A stretch of 64,000 nucleotides of DNA, taken from positions 18,330,854-18,394,853 of the forward strand of contig NC_045147.1 in the NCBI RefSeq assembly GCF_008831285.2. The letters are read 5' to 3'. Under the pieces are notes generated by a model, which was not told the origin of the DNA, ran no database searches, and saw only the letters and a list, made by a program, of their open reading frames with translations. The DNA comes from Nymphaea colorata. Its lineage: Eukaryota > Streptophyta > Magnoliopsida > Nymphaeales > Nymphaeaceae. This document shows, one piece after another, positions 53,572 to 64,000 of this stretch. A program made the position numbers and the translations under genes. Positions within the stretch are counted from its first letter, which is position 1. Every line of letters starts with the position of its first letter.

Positions 53572-54030
53572 AAAGAGTAATTTAAATATTAACGTTAAAA
53601 AGGCCGACAATACACAACAATTTTCTCCGTTTTTAATATGAAAAGAAAGCAAAGATTCACAACATTGGTCGCATGTCAAACAAAGACGCGAAAAACATGG
53701 AGATTTGTTGCCAAGTTAATAAACTCATAAATATTGCGGCTTTGGCCAAAGGGGCTTACTCACCGACCTAGGGCCCAGTGAACAATGTCGACGAAAGTCC
53801 ACCAAATGAGCGATTCAATTGCCTTTTTCATATGGTAAGGGTTGTGTTTGATGAAAAGAAAGACTTTGTTGTATGACTTGCCAGTTGGAAACAGTGAGAC
53901 GACTTGCCTGATCGCCACGGCACTCTCGTGAGTCGTCCCATCAAGCTGACGCAAAATCGAAGACTAATTATTAAAGTCGTAATTTAAAGAGTTAGTGCGG
54001 GGTGCTGGTAACGATGGTGCGTTCAAAGTA

Positions 54031-54067
<37 letters not shown>

Positions 54068-54833
54068 TTATAATTTCATTTTAAAAGCTTAACATAAAAA
54101 TTTTAATAACACAAATGCACGTTCATTTGAATAACACAAGTACACATTAATGTATGCAACATGATTCATATACGAAAATCAGAATTAATTCAGTTACTTT
54201 TCACCTCAATAGTTTTGAAAATTTGAAGACCAAGAAAATAAACTTTTCAATAAAATCAATCGCCATTTATTTTAGATTGCAAATGACAACTAAAAGCAGT
54301 TTAAAATTACATCCACAAAATTTTTTAGCATATATTGCAAAGCATATTTAGGAGAGGCAAGGTGGGTGAGGAGAGGCAAGGTGGGTGAGAGACAAGGGAA
54401 GAGGTCTATGTACGTGGTTGACTTTAACCCTAAAAATTGGACAAAAATAAATCGACTCGCATTTGACCGCACCTAACTCGGGTAAAACACGAGTCGAAAG
54501 AGGATAATTTTAGTCCGGTGCGGTCAGATGCACCTGACTCTTGATTGACCGCTTTGGTTGCGCACAAGAGGCGCCGTTACACACCGGAGGTGCACCCACA
54601 CCACGTGGAACTCTGGTGACTTAGGAGGGAAGGTGCAACCTACGGACATGGAAAATCATCCAAACTAGAATGCATTTACTCCTCTTCTTTCTGAAAATGC
54701 TTTCTAATGTTGCCATATTCCCGTCGAGACATTTCCTGATTTCAGGGATCCTCCAATCATTTCCTTTTCTCGAGATAGCCTTCCCGAATTTCCACCTAAG
54801 GGGATCGCTAATGCCTAGAGGCATGTCTCTCTT

Positions 54834-54885
<52 letters not shown>

Positions 54886-55117
54886 TCTCTCTATATAAAA
54901 TGACTCTAATTAACCAAAGTCACCCATCTCACTATCAACATTCATCTAAAACATATAAATGGTTGGGAAAAAAACATAAAAAAAAATATGAATTAATACT
55001 AAATAACAAAAATGTCAATTACCTTTTTCTTTTGTTTTTTTCTTTAACCATCTATTATGTTAGATGAACAGTGCTGGTTAAATGGTTGGGTGACCTTAAA
55101 AAAATAGTCACGATTCA

Positions 55118-55148
<31 letters not shown>

Positions 55149-56560
55149 ATGACTTCAAAAAATGCACATCTAGCGACACCAACACCATGTCTAGGCCGTC
55201 CGATCTTTTTTATTGGACGGCCCACATGCCCATGTTTTTTTTTTTCTCTCTTCATTGAAGCAATTTGGGCGATGGTGGTAGAAGGGGGTGGGGAGACTCC
55301 TGATCCCCACCGTTGGATGGTGACACAACCCAACAATCAACTGGGTGGTGCCGGCGAAGGTAGGGTGGCCATCTCTCTTCCACTATCGTGCAAGAGGAAA
55401 GAAGAGGGGACAATTAGTCCCCCTACTGTCTGATGGCGGCATCAAGTCGGTGGCTAATGCTGACCAATGGTCCCTGACAAGTCGTCCCTTCCACTTTCTC
55501 ACATTGCTATATATATATATATATATATATATATTGTCAAGGGTCATAAATACTCACTAATTGAGAGAAAAAAATCAGCTAATTAATTCAAAAATATTAT
55601 GCCATTCAAATTTTACCTCACTTGATTAGTTTTCTGTAAATAATTCTTAAGGAGCATTTGATGCCAGGGAAAAAATCCATGTATTTTTTAGTTTGCTTGT
55701 ACATAATTCTTTATAGTACATGTACATATATTTTGGTGTCTAAGCAGTGGGGATGATAATATATTCAATTTAGATTAGATATCCAGTCAAACCACTCTAA
55801 AAAAATTGAATATGTAAAAAAAAATTAATATTCGACTAAGAAATTTGATCAGGTTTGGATTTAAGAAATGACATTTGATCAAATTTGGATTTGGATATAT
55901 ATGAATATCTGATCGAATTCAGACATAGATTCAATTCAGGATTTATTCTTAAACAAATATCATATTGCTAATGCTCTTACATTTTGAACAGCCAAATTCA
56001 GCAGATATGAATGTAAAAATTGGATTCAAGTTGTGAAATTGGATTTTGGGTTTGCGTATGCATGAATTTCAACTGAATATGTGAATATACAAAAGAGCGG
56101 TTGTCGTAGGGTATATCTGATTTCAATCCCATCCATTGACATCCCTCTTAAGTAGACAGGATATCATCTAAGAATAGGTCGAGTTAAACTTGAGATATCC
56201 ATTGAATCCTACCTAAATTTTTCTTTTGCTTCAATTGTTCATTGCTCCTCCTAATTTTGTGCACTTCCACTTTTTGAAGGAGTGCTACATGGGAGGAAAT
56301 GGTTCTCTCTCTCTCTCTCTCTCTCTCTTTGGTGTTAACCCATTCAGAGGCTTCTACCCAAATAACTCCTTGATGGGTATAGTTTTGCATCTCTTGTTGC
56401 CCCTTTTGGGAAGGATTCATTTGCAAACCACCGCCTCCAATAGGCATTGATAATTGTAATTAGCAATTGCCAGTACCCTTATCAACTTCGCAGAGAAGAC
56501 ATCATACCGTATATACATATATATCCCACAGTATCTCATGTTTCTTCATTTGTCATTCCT
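53400..56560. other. Gene-free stretch with simple repeats
   Basis: (TAA)n at about 53541-53566, (ATT)n at 54030-54066, (TA)n at 54838-54880, 55122-55148 and 55508-55534, and (CT)n at 56302-56328. A direct repeat of GGAGAGGCAAGGTGGGTGAG lies at about 54351-54390. No gene seen. Confidence 0.5.
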
Positions 56561-56589
56561 ATTTCTACATATTTCCCCTTATATGTATT

Positions 56590-56725
56590 GAATGATTTGA
56601 ACATTTTTAGTTAGAGTCCGATCAAGGTATCACGTCGATTACCTTAATAATTTCTGATTTATTACAAAAAAATGACAATATTGCCTTGTGTTTTGAAGGC
56701 CTGTTCAATGGTTTGTGCGTTCTTG
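56590..56725. repeat. Fragment shared with the flank of MADS gene 3
   Basis: Collinear with 49193-49330: both contain AAATGACAATATTGCC preceded by a diverged TTAGTTA-GTCCGA stretch and followed by TTGAAGGCCTGTTCAATGG (TTGAAGCCATGTTCAATGG in the other). Probably a leftover of the duplication that also gave gene 5. Confidence 0.75.
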
Positions 56726-57234
56726 AAAGTGAAAAATGGTGTTGTAGTTTCCATTACCGCGACATGAAGAAATAAAATTGGATTCTGAACAATATAATAA
56801 GTTTTGTTGGGTACATCTTAATGAAGCATATGGTAGAGCCCATATCTTCCGATTGCGGTTTTTTCCTAGTGTTTTATTATAGTATTCAAAACTTGGGAAC
56901 AAAATTTAAATGTAAAATTTGATTGTTCAAAATCTCGAGGGTCCATGGCCCCTACTGGCACCCCCTTGTCAACACCTTTGCTGAAGAAGGAGCTTCATCC
57001 TTCCATGGCGAAGATTGTATTTAAGATTAATACTTGTTTACATTGTAAGGCAATTAAATATTTGAACAACAAAGTCTATGACAATTTCATGGAAGATAAT
57101 TGAAATATGAACAACAAAGACTAAGCGCTTGCAACAATGAAGGACACCAAGGAAATTCACTAGATATAACCATTTCTAACCCAGTTCTTGAATAAACATG
57201 AACATGAAATACTACACACTCTCACATATTGCTA

Positions 57235-57936
57235 CTATAAATGAGATTGCTCATGAATAGCATTAGCACGACCCCTCACATGGATTGATGAATATAAAGG
57301 CCAATCCGGCAAGTCGTTTTCCGAAGAATTCAGGAAACTTTCCAGTAGTCTGAATTGCTCTTTTTCTCTTTCATTGGTGGCAGCACTTCTATGCTCATTT
57401 ATTTGTTGCATCAATGGTGGCGCCTGTACTAATGGCTGTGGTGACAATGTCTGTGCAGATGAAGGCCACTGTAACTCCAACCTAGCCTGAACCATGGCAT
57501 GCTTGGTCGCCACCACGCGTGATAATGCGCGAACATCTTCAATGCTTGCTTCAAGCAGAAGTTCCTTGTTGTACATGCTTTCAACCAACCTCAGGGTCAA
57601 TTCAAGATCTAGGTTCTTTTTTGACATCTTAGCGTGCTGCTTCTTCAACTTTTCTATCCTTTCCTGGAGAAAACCTTCAGCATTCATCAACAATTTTATC
57701 TGATCTACTTCTATCAATTCTTTGAATTTGCGAATGCCTTGCTGAGCTTTTTCAATGTTTGGCCAGATCTCCGGCAGCATATCATTCCGGCCGAAGATGA
57801 TGGCACAGGCAATGACTCCGCAAAGGATGCTTAGCTCAGACAACTTCTTTAGCAGCCCCTGCTTCCTTTTCTTGAAGGTTGCCTTCCTCACTGAGTCCTT
57901 GGCAATGTAGGCCAAGGTTTCCTTCTTTCTTTTCAT
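57235..57936 (-). CDS. Type I M-gamma MADS-box transcription factor, gene 4
   Basis: Intronless, 233 aa. The MADS domain (residues 1-60) begins MKRKKETLAYIAKDSVRKAT, then F-K-K-R-K-Q-G-L-L-K-K-L-S-E-L-S-I-L-C-G, and is followed by MLPEIWPNIEKAQQGIRKFK. The coiled-coil-rich part is about 70-155, then a Pro/Gln-rich stretch and a tail with LLESFLNSSENDLPDWPLY. The second residue is Lys instead of the usual Gly or Ala. It is the most diverged intact member and lacks the shared upstream box. A TATA-like GTATTTAAG is about 50 bp before the ATG. Expected to be a nuclear regulator as for the family. Confidence 0.94.
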   Translation of the reverse strand: MKRKKETLAYIAKDSVRKATFKKRKQGLLKKLSELSILCGVIACAIIFGRNDMLPEIWPNIEKAQQGIRKFKELIEVDQIKLLMNAEGFLQERIEKLKKQHAKMSKKNLDLELTLRLVESMYNKELLLEASIEDVRALSRVVATKHAMVQARLELQWPSSAQTLSPQPLVQAPPLMQQINEHRSAATNEREKEQFRLLESFLNSSENDLPDWPLYSSIHVRGRANAIHEQSHL

Positions 57937-58036
57937 GCTTGTGGTTCTGCAGTTGATGATGATGAGTACTTGTGCTTGTCTCCTTAAATACTTGATGCAG
58001 AGGCATACAGACTTATCGTAAACCTCGCCCCGAAAT

Positions 58037-58640
58037 TAACGGACGATAAATTAACAAAGAAATGGTATGAAAAAAGGAAAATGTAATCTCCCCAAGAGGG
58101 AAAGAAGAAAAGCAATTCAATTAGTCATTAATGAGTTTGGTCATCCGGTCGGTACATGGCTCAACAAAGCTGAGATCGGGCCTACTTTGGCCATCAACTT
58201 CATACCCGTCGGATAACCCGGTTATGCAGTGGCGGAGCCAGGACAGTCAAACCTCTGAATCCGGGTAGGGCCAAACTGAATTTAAATCTAAAAAATACAT
58301 AGATTGATTAAAAAATAATATTTTTTTCAATGTAAAAGGTTGTGCCCCCCCCCCCCTCCCTCCGCCCCTGCGGTTATGTATACCCTTATTCAAAACCATT
58401 GGCATTTTACTTTTTTAATTTCTCATATACCTTCAATGACATGTCAATAGTTTCTATCTCATGAGATGATTGAGAGGCTATCTATCAAATTAACGGACGA
58501 TAAATTGACAAAGAGATGGTGCGAAAAAAGGAAAGGATAATCTCTCGAAGAGGGAAAGAAGAGAAGCGATTCAATTAATCATTAATGGTTTTGGCCATCG
58601 GGCCGGCCCAAAGCTCAACAAAGCCGGGATTTGAAGCTCT
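58037..58640. repeat. Pair of direct repeats of about 150 bp
   Basis: 58037-58190 and 58489-58640 share AAATTAACGGACGATAAATT, a GAGGGAAAGAAGA stretch and AGCTCAACAAAGC, at roughly 85 percent identity by eye. They are about 450 bp apart and bracket the MITE at 58227. They may be a tandem duplication or ends of a small unrecognised element. Confidence 0.85.
58227..58370. mobile_element. hAT-type MITE, 144 bp
   Basis: Ends CAGTGGCGGAGCCAGG… and …CTCCGCCCCTG, flanked by the 8-bp direct repeat CGGTTATG (58219-58226 and 58371-58378). Same family as the outer element at 39261-39835. No coding capacity. Confidence 0.88.
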
Positions 58641-59439
58641 TGCTTGCAGCTCCAGCCAGGCCCACTTAGTTATCAGGCATACCTCGACTATCCATACCTG
58701 AAGTAAATAAAAGGTTCAAATAGTTAATGAATAAAAGGCTGTTGTGCTTATGGATCTAAAATATCATTATGATCTAGATGAATCTCAAGAACCCATTTGT
58801 GATTGGTATACGCATGCCTGTATCCCTAGTTGCTAGAGAGGACCTACATTGAGGAACTTGAGTCTGGCCAGGGTGCTGATATGCAGTTGGACTTCCTCCT
58901 CGAACTAAATCACCTGCATTTGGGTTTTGATCCAGAACTTGACCATTTTGGCTCAAACCAGGTAGGTAACCTGTCTAGACCCACTCTGCGTCAATAATGC
59001 ATCGACTTTTCGTTCTTGCTAGGCTTGTTTCATTTTTAACTTGAGTTAATAATGCACCATTGTTACCAGGTCTGGCATTAGATTACAATGGATGCAATGG
59101 TGTGAGAAATTGGAAAAGCTACTTTAATGGTGCTTTCATGGAGAGTATTAATGACGAAACATGGCAGTTTGGGGAAGAAAAAAGGAAAAAAAAAATAAAA
59201 AACAGGTGTTCTTGTGCTAAATATGTCAAATACAGGTCATTTGTTGCTTACAAGATTGGACAATCTGATGTATAGGGAGCAGTATATTGTGCTCTAGAGA
59301 AGTTTAAACAAACACCTATGTATCTTATGTTAGTTTAATTTCCATATGTTTTCGCCAAATCCACCTTTGTAGATTTTTCAATCGATTTATAGAGAAAAAG
59401 CTAAAATCGAAAGTTTCTCACCTAAAACACTCATCTAAG

Positions 59440-59835
59440 TTTGACCATAAGCTTCGCAATACCTAAAAAATCATATATATCTACGGAAATTAATGCTTAA
59501 TCTATGTAAAACCTATCGTCTAAACTTTGGATTTTTTTTTTTTTTACTATGGAGTCTTATTTACATGTTCAAATAAAACGATTCGAGGATACATGCCCAG
59601 GTTTTGGAACAGGTTTCATTTTTGTATATGCCTGATATATGAAAGAAAAAGAGCATACAGATATAATATCTGGCCTATGAATTTTAGAAAAAGTTAACAT
59701 GGTGGAGCTAACCCCAGTTCCTTAATTTTCATGGTATGCATCAATACTAAACCAAAATTCAATGTAACGACTCTCCCTATCGATGGCCATTGGCCCATGA
59801 AATTTTCATGGTATGCATCAACACTAGACCAAAAT
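59440..59835. pseudogene. Remnant of the 3' part of a truncated MADS copy
   Basis: The plus-strand stretch 59543-59620 (GTCTTATTTACATGTTCAAA, then GAGGATACATGCCCAGGTTT) matches 49491-49550, the end of the MADS-less copy. The preceding 59460-59530 also matches 49360-49460 loosely. It carries its own duplication of TTTCATGGTATGCATCAA (about 59729 and 59804). No coding potential left. Confidence 0.7.
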
Positions 59836-59839
59836 CCAT

Positions 59840-60870
59840 GGGTTACTCGATCATCAATTGATATGCTTTCAACTTTAGACTATTGCAGATGCACTATCTT
59901 CGTTTATACTATAGCAGTTTTACATCCAGCCTTGCACGGTAGTAAGCACCAAATGATATATATCATCTCCAGTACTGGCAACAACTTTTCTTGTCCTGGA
60001 GTAATTTTTGAAGTATTTTAAATCATAGTTAGAAAATTCCAAGATTTACTTAGAAAATGAGAAAGAGTGTCAAGTATACGCAAACTTCCCACTTCTCCCC
60101 ATGTCAAACGAATAAAAGCACCGTGAATCCATATAAAATATCAATGGAAAAGTCAATGAGTTGCAATTTAGTCAGATCATGAGCTGCATTATTAAATGGG
60201 GAGTCCTTTCGCAAGGACAACATACATGTGCAATTTGGGAGGTTTGGATTCCTGCATATCTTGTAAAACTGGAGTCATTTAATCTCCGTTTCAAATCCAT
60301 CTCTTCGGGCATACCATCGGATATGTCTTAAAAGCGGCCTTCCGCTTATGAACGCAAATGTAAAACTGCGAGTCATTCATCCGATGATCTCGGTTCTGTT
60401 TAATTTGCGACATACATGTCTCGGATCAACCAACTAATGAGAAATTTTACAATGCGCAGTAGATCTTCCAGTTTGTTTTATAATACACAAGCTGGGATCG
60501 ACATAACTGCAACAGATTATGACAACCAAAACCCATCAGACACAGGCAGCTAGCTAGCGGCCATGGCGGTGGTGGGGACATGGGCATCAGAATCTGCATT
60601 AGGGTTAGAGTGTCTTTAATTTTGGAGGAGAGAAGTTCAAGCCAAAGTACATATCATTTCAAAACACAGCAAAAACTTCTAGTGCTCACGTACTTCTAGA
60701 CTATAATCTCACCATGATAGTCCTACATCATGTGGATACAAGATGCCATTCCTAACTTGTTTAGGACATGGGCAGTTCAACTATCGTATATTTACACATT
60801 GGTTTGTGCATATCAGAACTGAGCAGAACCGGAAGCACAATGCAGGTTTCCACATGGATCCAGTTCATGA
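59840..60870. other. Intergenic stretch, no gene seen
   Basis: Ordinary AT-rich DNA between the MADS remnant and the 3' end of the small-protein gene; no supported coding region. Confidence 0.4.
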
Positions 60871-60878
60871 TCTCAAAG

Positions 60879-61197
60879 CTAAGCGATGCATGACTCCGCT
60901 CTGGGATCTTTGAGCATAGACCACATCACATGGACATCCTCATAAGCGCATGCCATCACTTCACCATGGAGATCCATCTCTACTGTCACTGAAGAACCTG
61001 AAAAGTATCGGCTCACAAAATAAATAAAACAGTTCCCTTGCTAGAATTTTGATCTTCTAAAGATTAAAAATGATAAACAGATGAAGATGAAAACGAGCGA
61101 TGTACGCACCTGAATGGGTCTTCCTGTTCCTAGCAGAAGCAAAAAAGCTGCGGGCCTTCCTCAAGGGATATGTGATCGTGTACACCCAAGTCGCCAT
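60879..61197 (-). CDS. Small conserved plant protein, 68 aa, copy B (2 exons)
   Basis: Exons 61197-61110 and 60997-60879 (stop TAG) join in phase 1 to give 68 aa. The first half begins MATWVYTITYPLRKARSFFA and the second contains MDLHGEVMACAYEDVHVMWS and ends ESCIA. Clear paralogue of the gene at 32601 with the same intron position (intron 112 bp), exon 1 length (88 bp) and leader. A TATTTAA element lies about 35 bp upstream of the ATG (61230-61237 on plus). Function unknown; the family is widely conserved in plants. Confidence 0.9.
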
Positions 61198-61229
61198 TGA
61201 ACTCCTATGGTAAAGCAGCTTCCCCTGGG

Positions 61230-61237
61230 TTAAATAG
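61230..61237 (-). promoter_or_regulatory. TATA-like element of copy B
   Basis: TATTTAA on the minus strand, in the same place as in the paralogue at 32.6 kb, with a conserved leader after it. Confidence 0.55.
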
Positions 61238-61454
61238 GCAAAGAAGAAGGAGGTGTGTCCCTCAAAGCCAGGGCAAGATCCATGTGAAGTGGTCAGTGAG
61301 ACTGAAATGAATTAGAATCAGTATCTCATGTGGCATGTTCACATGGAGAGGTCATTATCTCACAAAATCTTATTATACAGTCTCTGCCAATAAAATAAAG
61401 GATTCTGCTTCTAAAGCTCTCTCTGGTCAATGCAATATTTTACTCAGCACTCAA

Positions 61455-61461
<7 letters not shown>

Positions 61462-61508
<47 letters not shown>
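61462..61508. repeat. (TA)n(GA)n microsatellite
   Basis: About 45 bp of TA followed by a GA tract, upstream of copy B. Confidence 0.95.
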
Positions 61509-61509
<1 letters not shown>

Positions 61510-61599
61510 AGAGGAAGAGAGAGAGAGAGACCACACACACAAACGGGCATCATTGAGAGGAGTGTCAATGGAGCAGCAATCTTTCCAAGGAGTCGACCG

Positions 61600-64000
61600 A
61601 CCTGAAATTATAAAAAGAGTAGTACACTGTGGCAATAATTAATTATGGCTTTAGAAACCATTCTTAATTATATTTACATGTTTAAATGCTTAGGTATGGA
61701 CAGGGTATGGCCATGCATTAAATGGGATTATAGAAGTCTGATTTGGTGTAGTGGGTCTCTGTCAGGACCTATATCTAGACCGAACATTACGAACATTAAT
61801 ATCCATTTCACGTCCGGTCGCTGACATCCCCAGTTAGGCCGCCGGCCGCCGCCCTTAACTGCGCCAGAGTCGATTTCGGGTTTGGCTTATTGACAAGCCG
61901 GAAGAAGCGAAAAGTGGTAAGGCTTTTATTTCCCAGGTTTCCCCCCCTTTTTTTTATTAAGCCGCCTTACTTATTTTGCCTCCTAATTAGATTTCCAGGT
62001 TTTAAATTCAAAAATTATTAGATTGGATTGGGAGCATGACTGATGCCCAAAAGGAGATCATTAGTTGGTGAGTGCGAGGAAATACCACCGTTCATGTAAG
62101 ATTGGATGGCCTCCACTCCTCGAATACTAGAGCATCACTTCCTCTCAACTGAAACAAGGATATGAGTATCCATGTCACTTGAACTAGGGACCAATAACCT
62201 ATCAGCCACTGGTCCAAGTCGATGAGCTTCCACACCTTCTGACAAGCTAAAGAGGTTGAGAAGTTATTTATGATGTCTTCAATATAATCCCTCCTTATAA
62301 TTCTTCTCTTTTTCAGGTGAGGAGGGAGCCCCACTGCCCGGCTAAAGAGTAAAGCCTCCATTCAACCCATTATCATCATAGCGTACAAAAACTGCTTTTA
62401 GTGCATTTGGGTACCATTTTTATTGTGCTTCAACTTACATGTCAATGGTCGTCAATGGTCCTCATGTTTACCAACCTTCACACTATTCATTGCACAGCAC
62501 ACTCAAGGACCCACTTTTTTCCCTTTACTTTTCAGTGGAAAACACTCATTCGAATAAATTCCTTCGCAAACCGGTTCGAAGGTTGGTTCCGGATTTCATT
62601 AACAAAAAACAAACAAATTACCCCATTAAGTTATATATATCCCTAAAAAATTTAACTTTGTCTGGTGGCCTGATTGCATATAAGAATGCTTTTTGAATCA
62701 AACCAAAGACGCTCTCAAGCAGCCTTCCCTTTTGACCGCACATGTGTCGTTTTCATTCTTCATTTTTCATGTTTCAAAGCTTTGCATTTCCACTCATCAA
62801 AGCCGGAAATGGTGGAACCTTTTTCTTTCGAATACTAAAATCGGATGGATTGAAGCAAACTTCCAGATTGGACCCCCCCACTCATCTCGATCGATGCCGA
62901 GATCCACCATAACCCTACAGTGGGAATGGCATATAAAGTTGTTCCCCACATATTTTGGTGGGAATGAAAATGGTCCTCCTATCTAGGCTCCTAATATAGA
63001 ACCATAGGCTGCCCATGAAATTGCTGATGTCATACATGATTCACCACCATGATGTTTGTCCTTGATCATCATCCCTTTGTCATATTTAAAAGAAAATTTG
63101 AGGAAGAACCATTTTTGTTTTTTTTCATCAAGAGATCGATCGGGGATTCAATCGCAAAAATAATAAGGTTGACCCATGTTAGTAGCATTGAACTTGTGGT
63201 TCAAAAGTGGTTCTCCAAAATAAGATCATGGAGTTGAAGAAGAATGCATGGCTGATATTAAAGAAAAGGAGTCCCCAAGCTCCTCCTCTCCCAATTGACT
63301 CCATAGTCTACGGTCGTGTTTGGCTTTAGCAGGGAGTTGACATTTATTTGAATGGCCGGTTTGACCAGCTGCACCAAACTAACTCACTCCCTAGACAATT
63401 TGACTTGAAGAAAGTTGAGAAACAAAATGCATTTGGTAGGGGTCTGAATTATTTGCCTGGTTTACAATTTGAAAGAACTTGAATAAGCAAGGATGCGGTT
63501 AAATGCTTAGGAGTGCAGGCAAGCATAGGAAAAGGATGCAACTCTTTATGAATTCCTTCTTTTCAAGAAGAGAAAGATTTCCACTCGATCTCTTGAAAAA
63601 GTTTCACTTGACATCTAGATCTCTAATTTTAATTCGATTTTCAGGATACGCGGAAGCTCCGCTAAGTAGAATCTCTCTTTCGAGATCCGTTCAAATGTAA
63701 GTCGCTTAATAAATGCTTTTCTTCACCAGAAAGGGAGGACCGAACTGAATTCCTCAATGGAATTGGTCAATTTGAACCGGTTTTGGCCTCTCACACCTAC
63801 TCTGGTTTTGGGCCTAACAAGGCTCCATGATTTTTTGACCTGCCAATGTGGGGTTTCTGTCGGCAGAGCTCAAAATCAACGGCTTTCGTGTTCATATTTT
63901 GCTCCCCTTGCAAGTAATGAATCAGTACCACATATGGTCGAGTCAAACAGTGACGCAGAGCCGGAGTCAAAGAAGATCCAGAGCTTGGTTCCACAAAGGA
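61600..64000. other. Window end, no gene seen
   Basis: Several open frames of 60-100 codons are present, but none has a recognisable motif, promoter or exon partner. GTGTTTGG-like MITE ends may be present near 63318. Confidence 0.4.

Overview
The window is nuclear DNA from a flowering plant. The evidence is GT-AG introns, plant-specific gene families (type I M-gamma MADS-box factors, a peroxisomal DHNA-CoA thioesterase, a plant RING-H2 E3 ligase), AT-rich intergenic DNA with many (TA)n and (GA)n microsatellites, and decayed plant transposons. The species cannot be named from the sequence. Most of the window is intergenic. I support eight intact protein genes, several broken ones and a few unidentified exon candidates.

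Layout: 1.6-3.65 kb (-) is a three-exon DHNA-CoA thioesterase gene ending in a peroxisomal AKL signal. 5.06-6.2 kb (+) holds unidentified exon-like pieces. 6.8-7.85 kb is a 210-bp tandem array. 13.7-14.0 kb (+) is a small one-exon gene. 19.9-21.2 kb (-) is the end of a dead Ty3/gypsy chromovirus. 22.6-27.25 kb (-) is a five-exon RING-H2 E3 ligase. 32.6-32.9 kb (+) and 60.9-61.2 kb (-) are two paralogues of a two-exon gene for a 67/68-residue plant protein. Between them, 35-60 kb is a type I MADS-box cluster: four intact M-gamma genes (35.4, 42.5, 48.2 and 57.2 kb), one copy without its MADS domain (49.4-49.9 kb) and several eroded fragments (43.6-44.0, 56.6, 59.5 kb).

The MADS cluster is the most interesting part. 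It records birth and death by local duplication. A roughly 2-kb non-coding block is present twice (44.6-46.7 and 51.3-53.4 kb), each time beside MADS sequence of the same type. Three of the four intact genes share an upstream box about 90-115 bp before the start codon. The region also contains nested hAT-type MITEs with clean 8-bp target-site duplications (39.26-39.84 and 58.23-58.37 kb), local tandem arrays and a truncated PPR fragment.

Exon structures were worked out by eye from splice consensus, frame continuity and family resemblance. No alignment, database search or transcript evidence was available.
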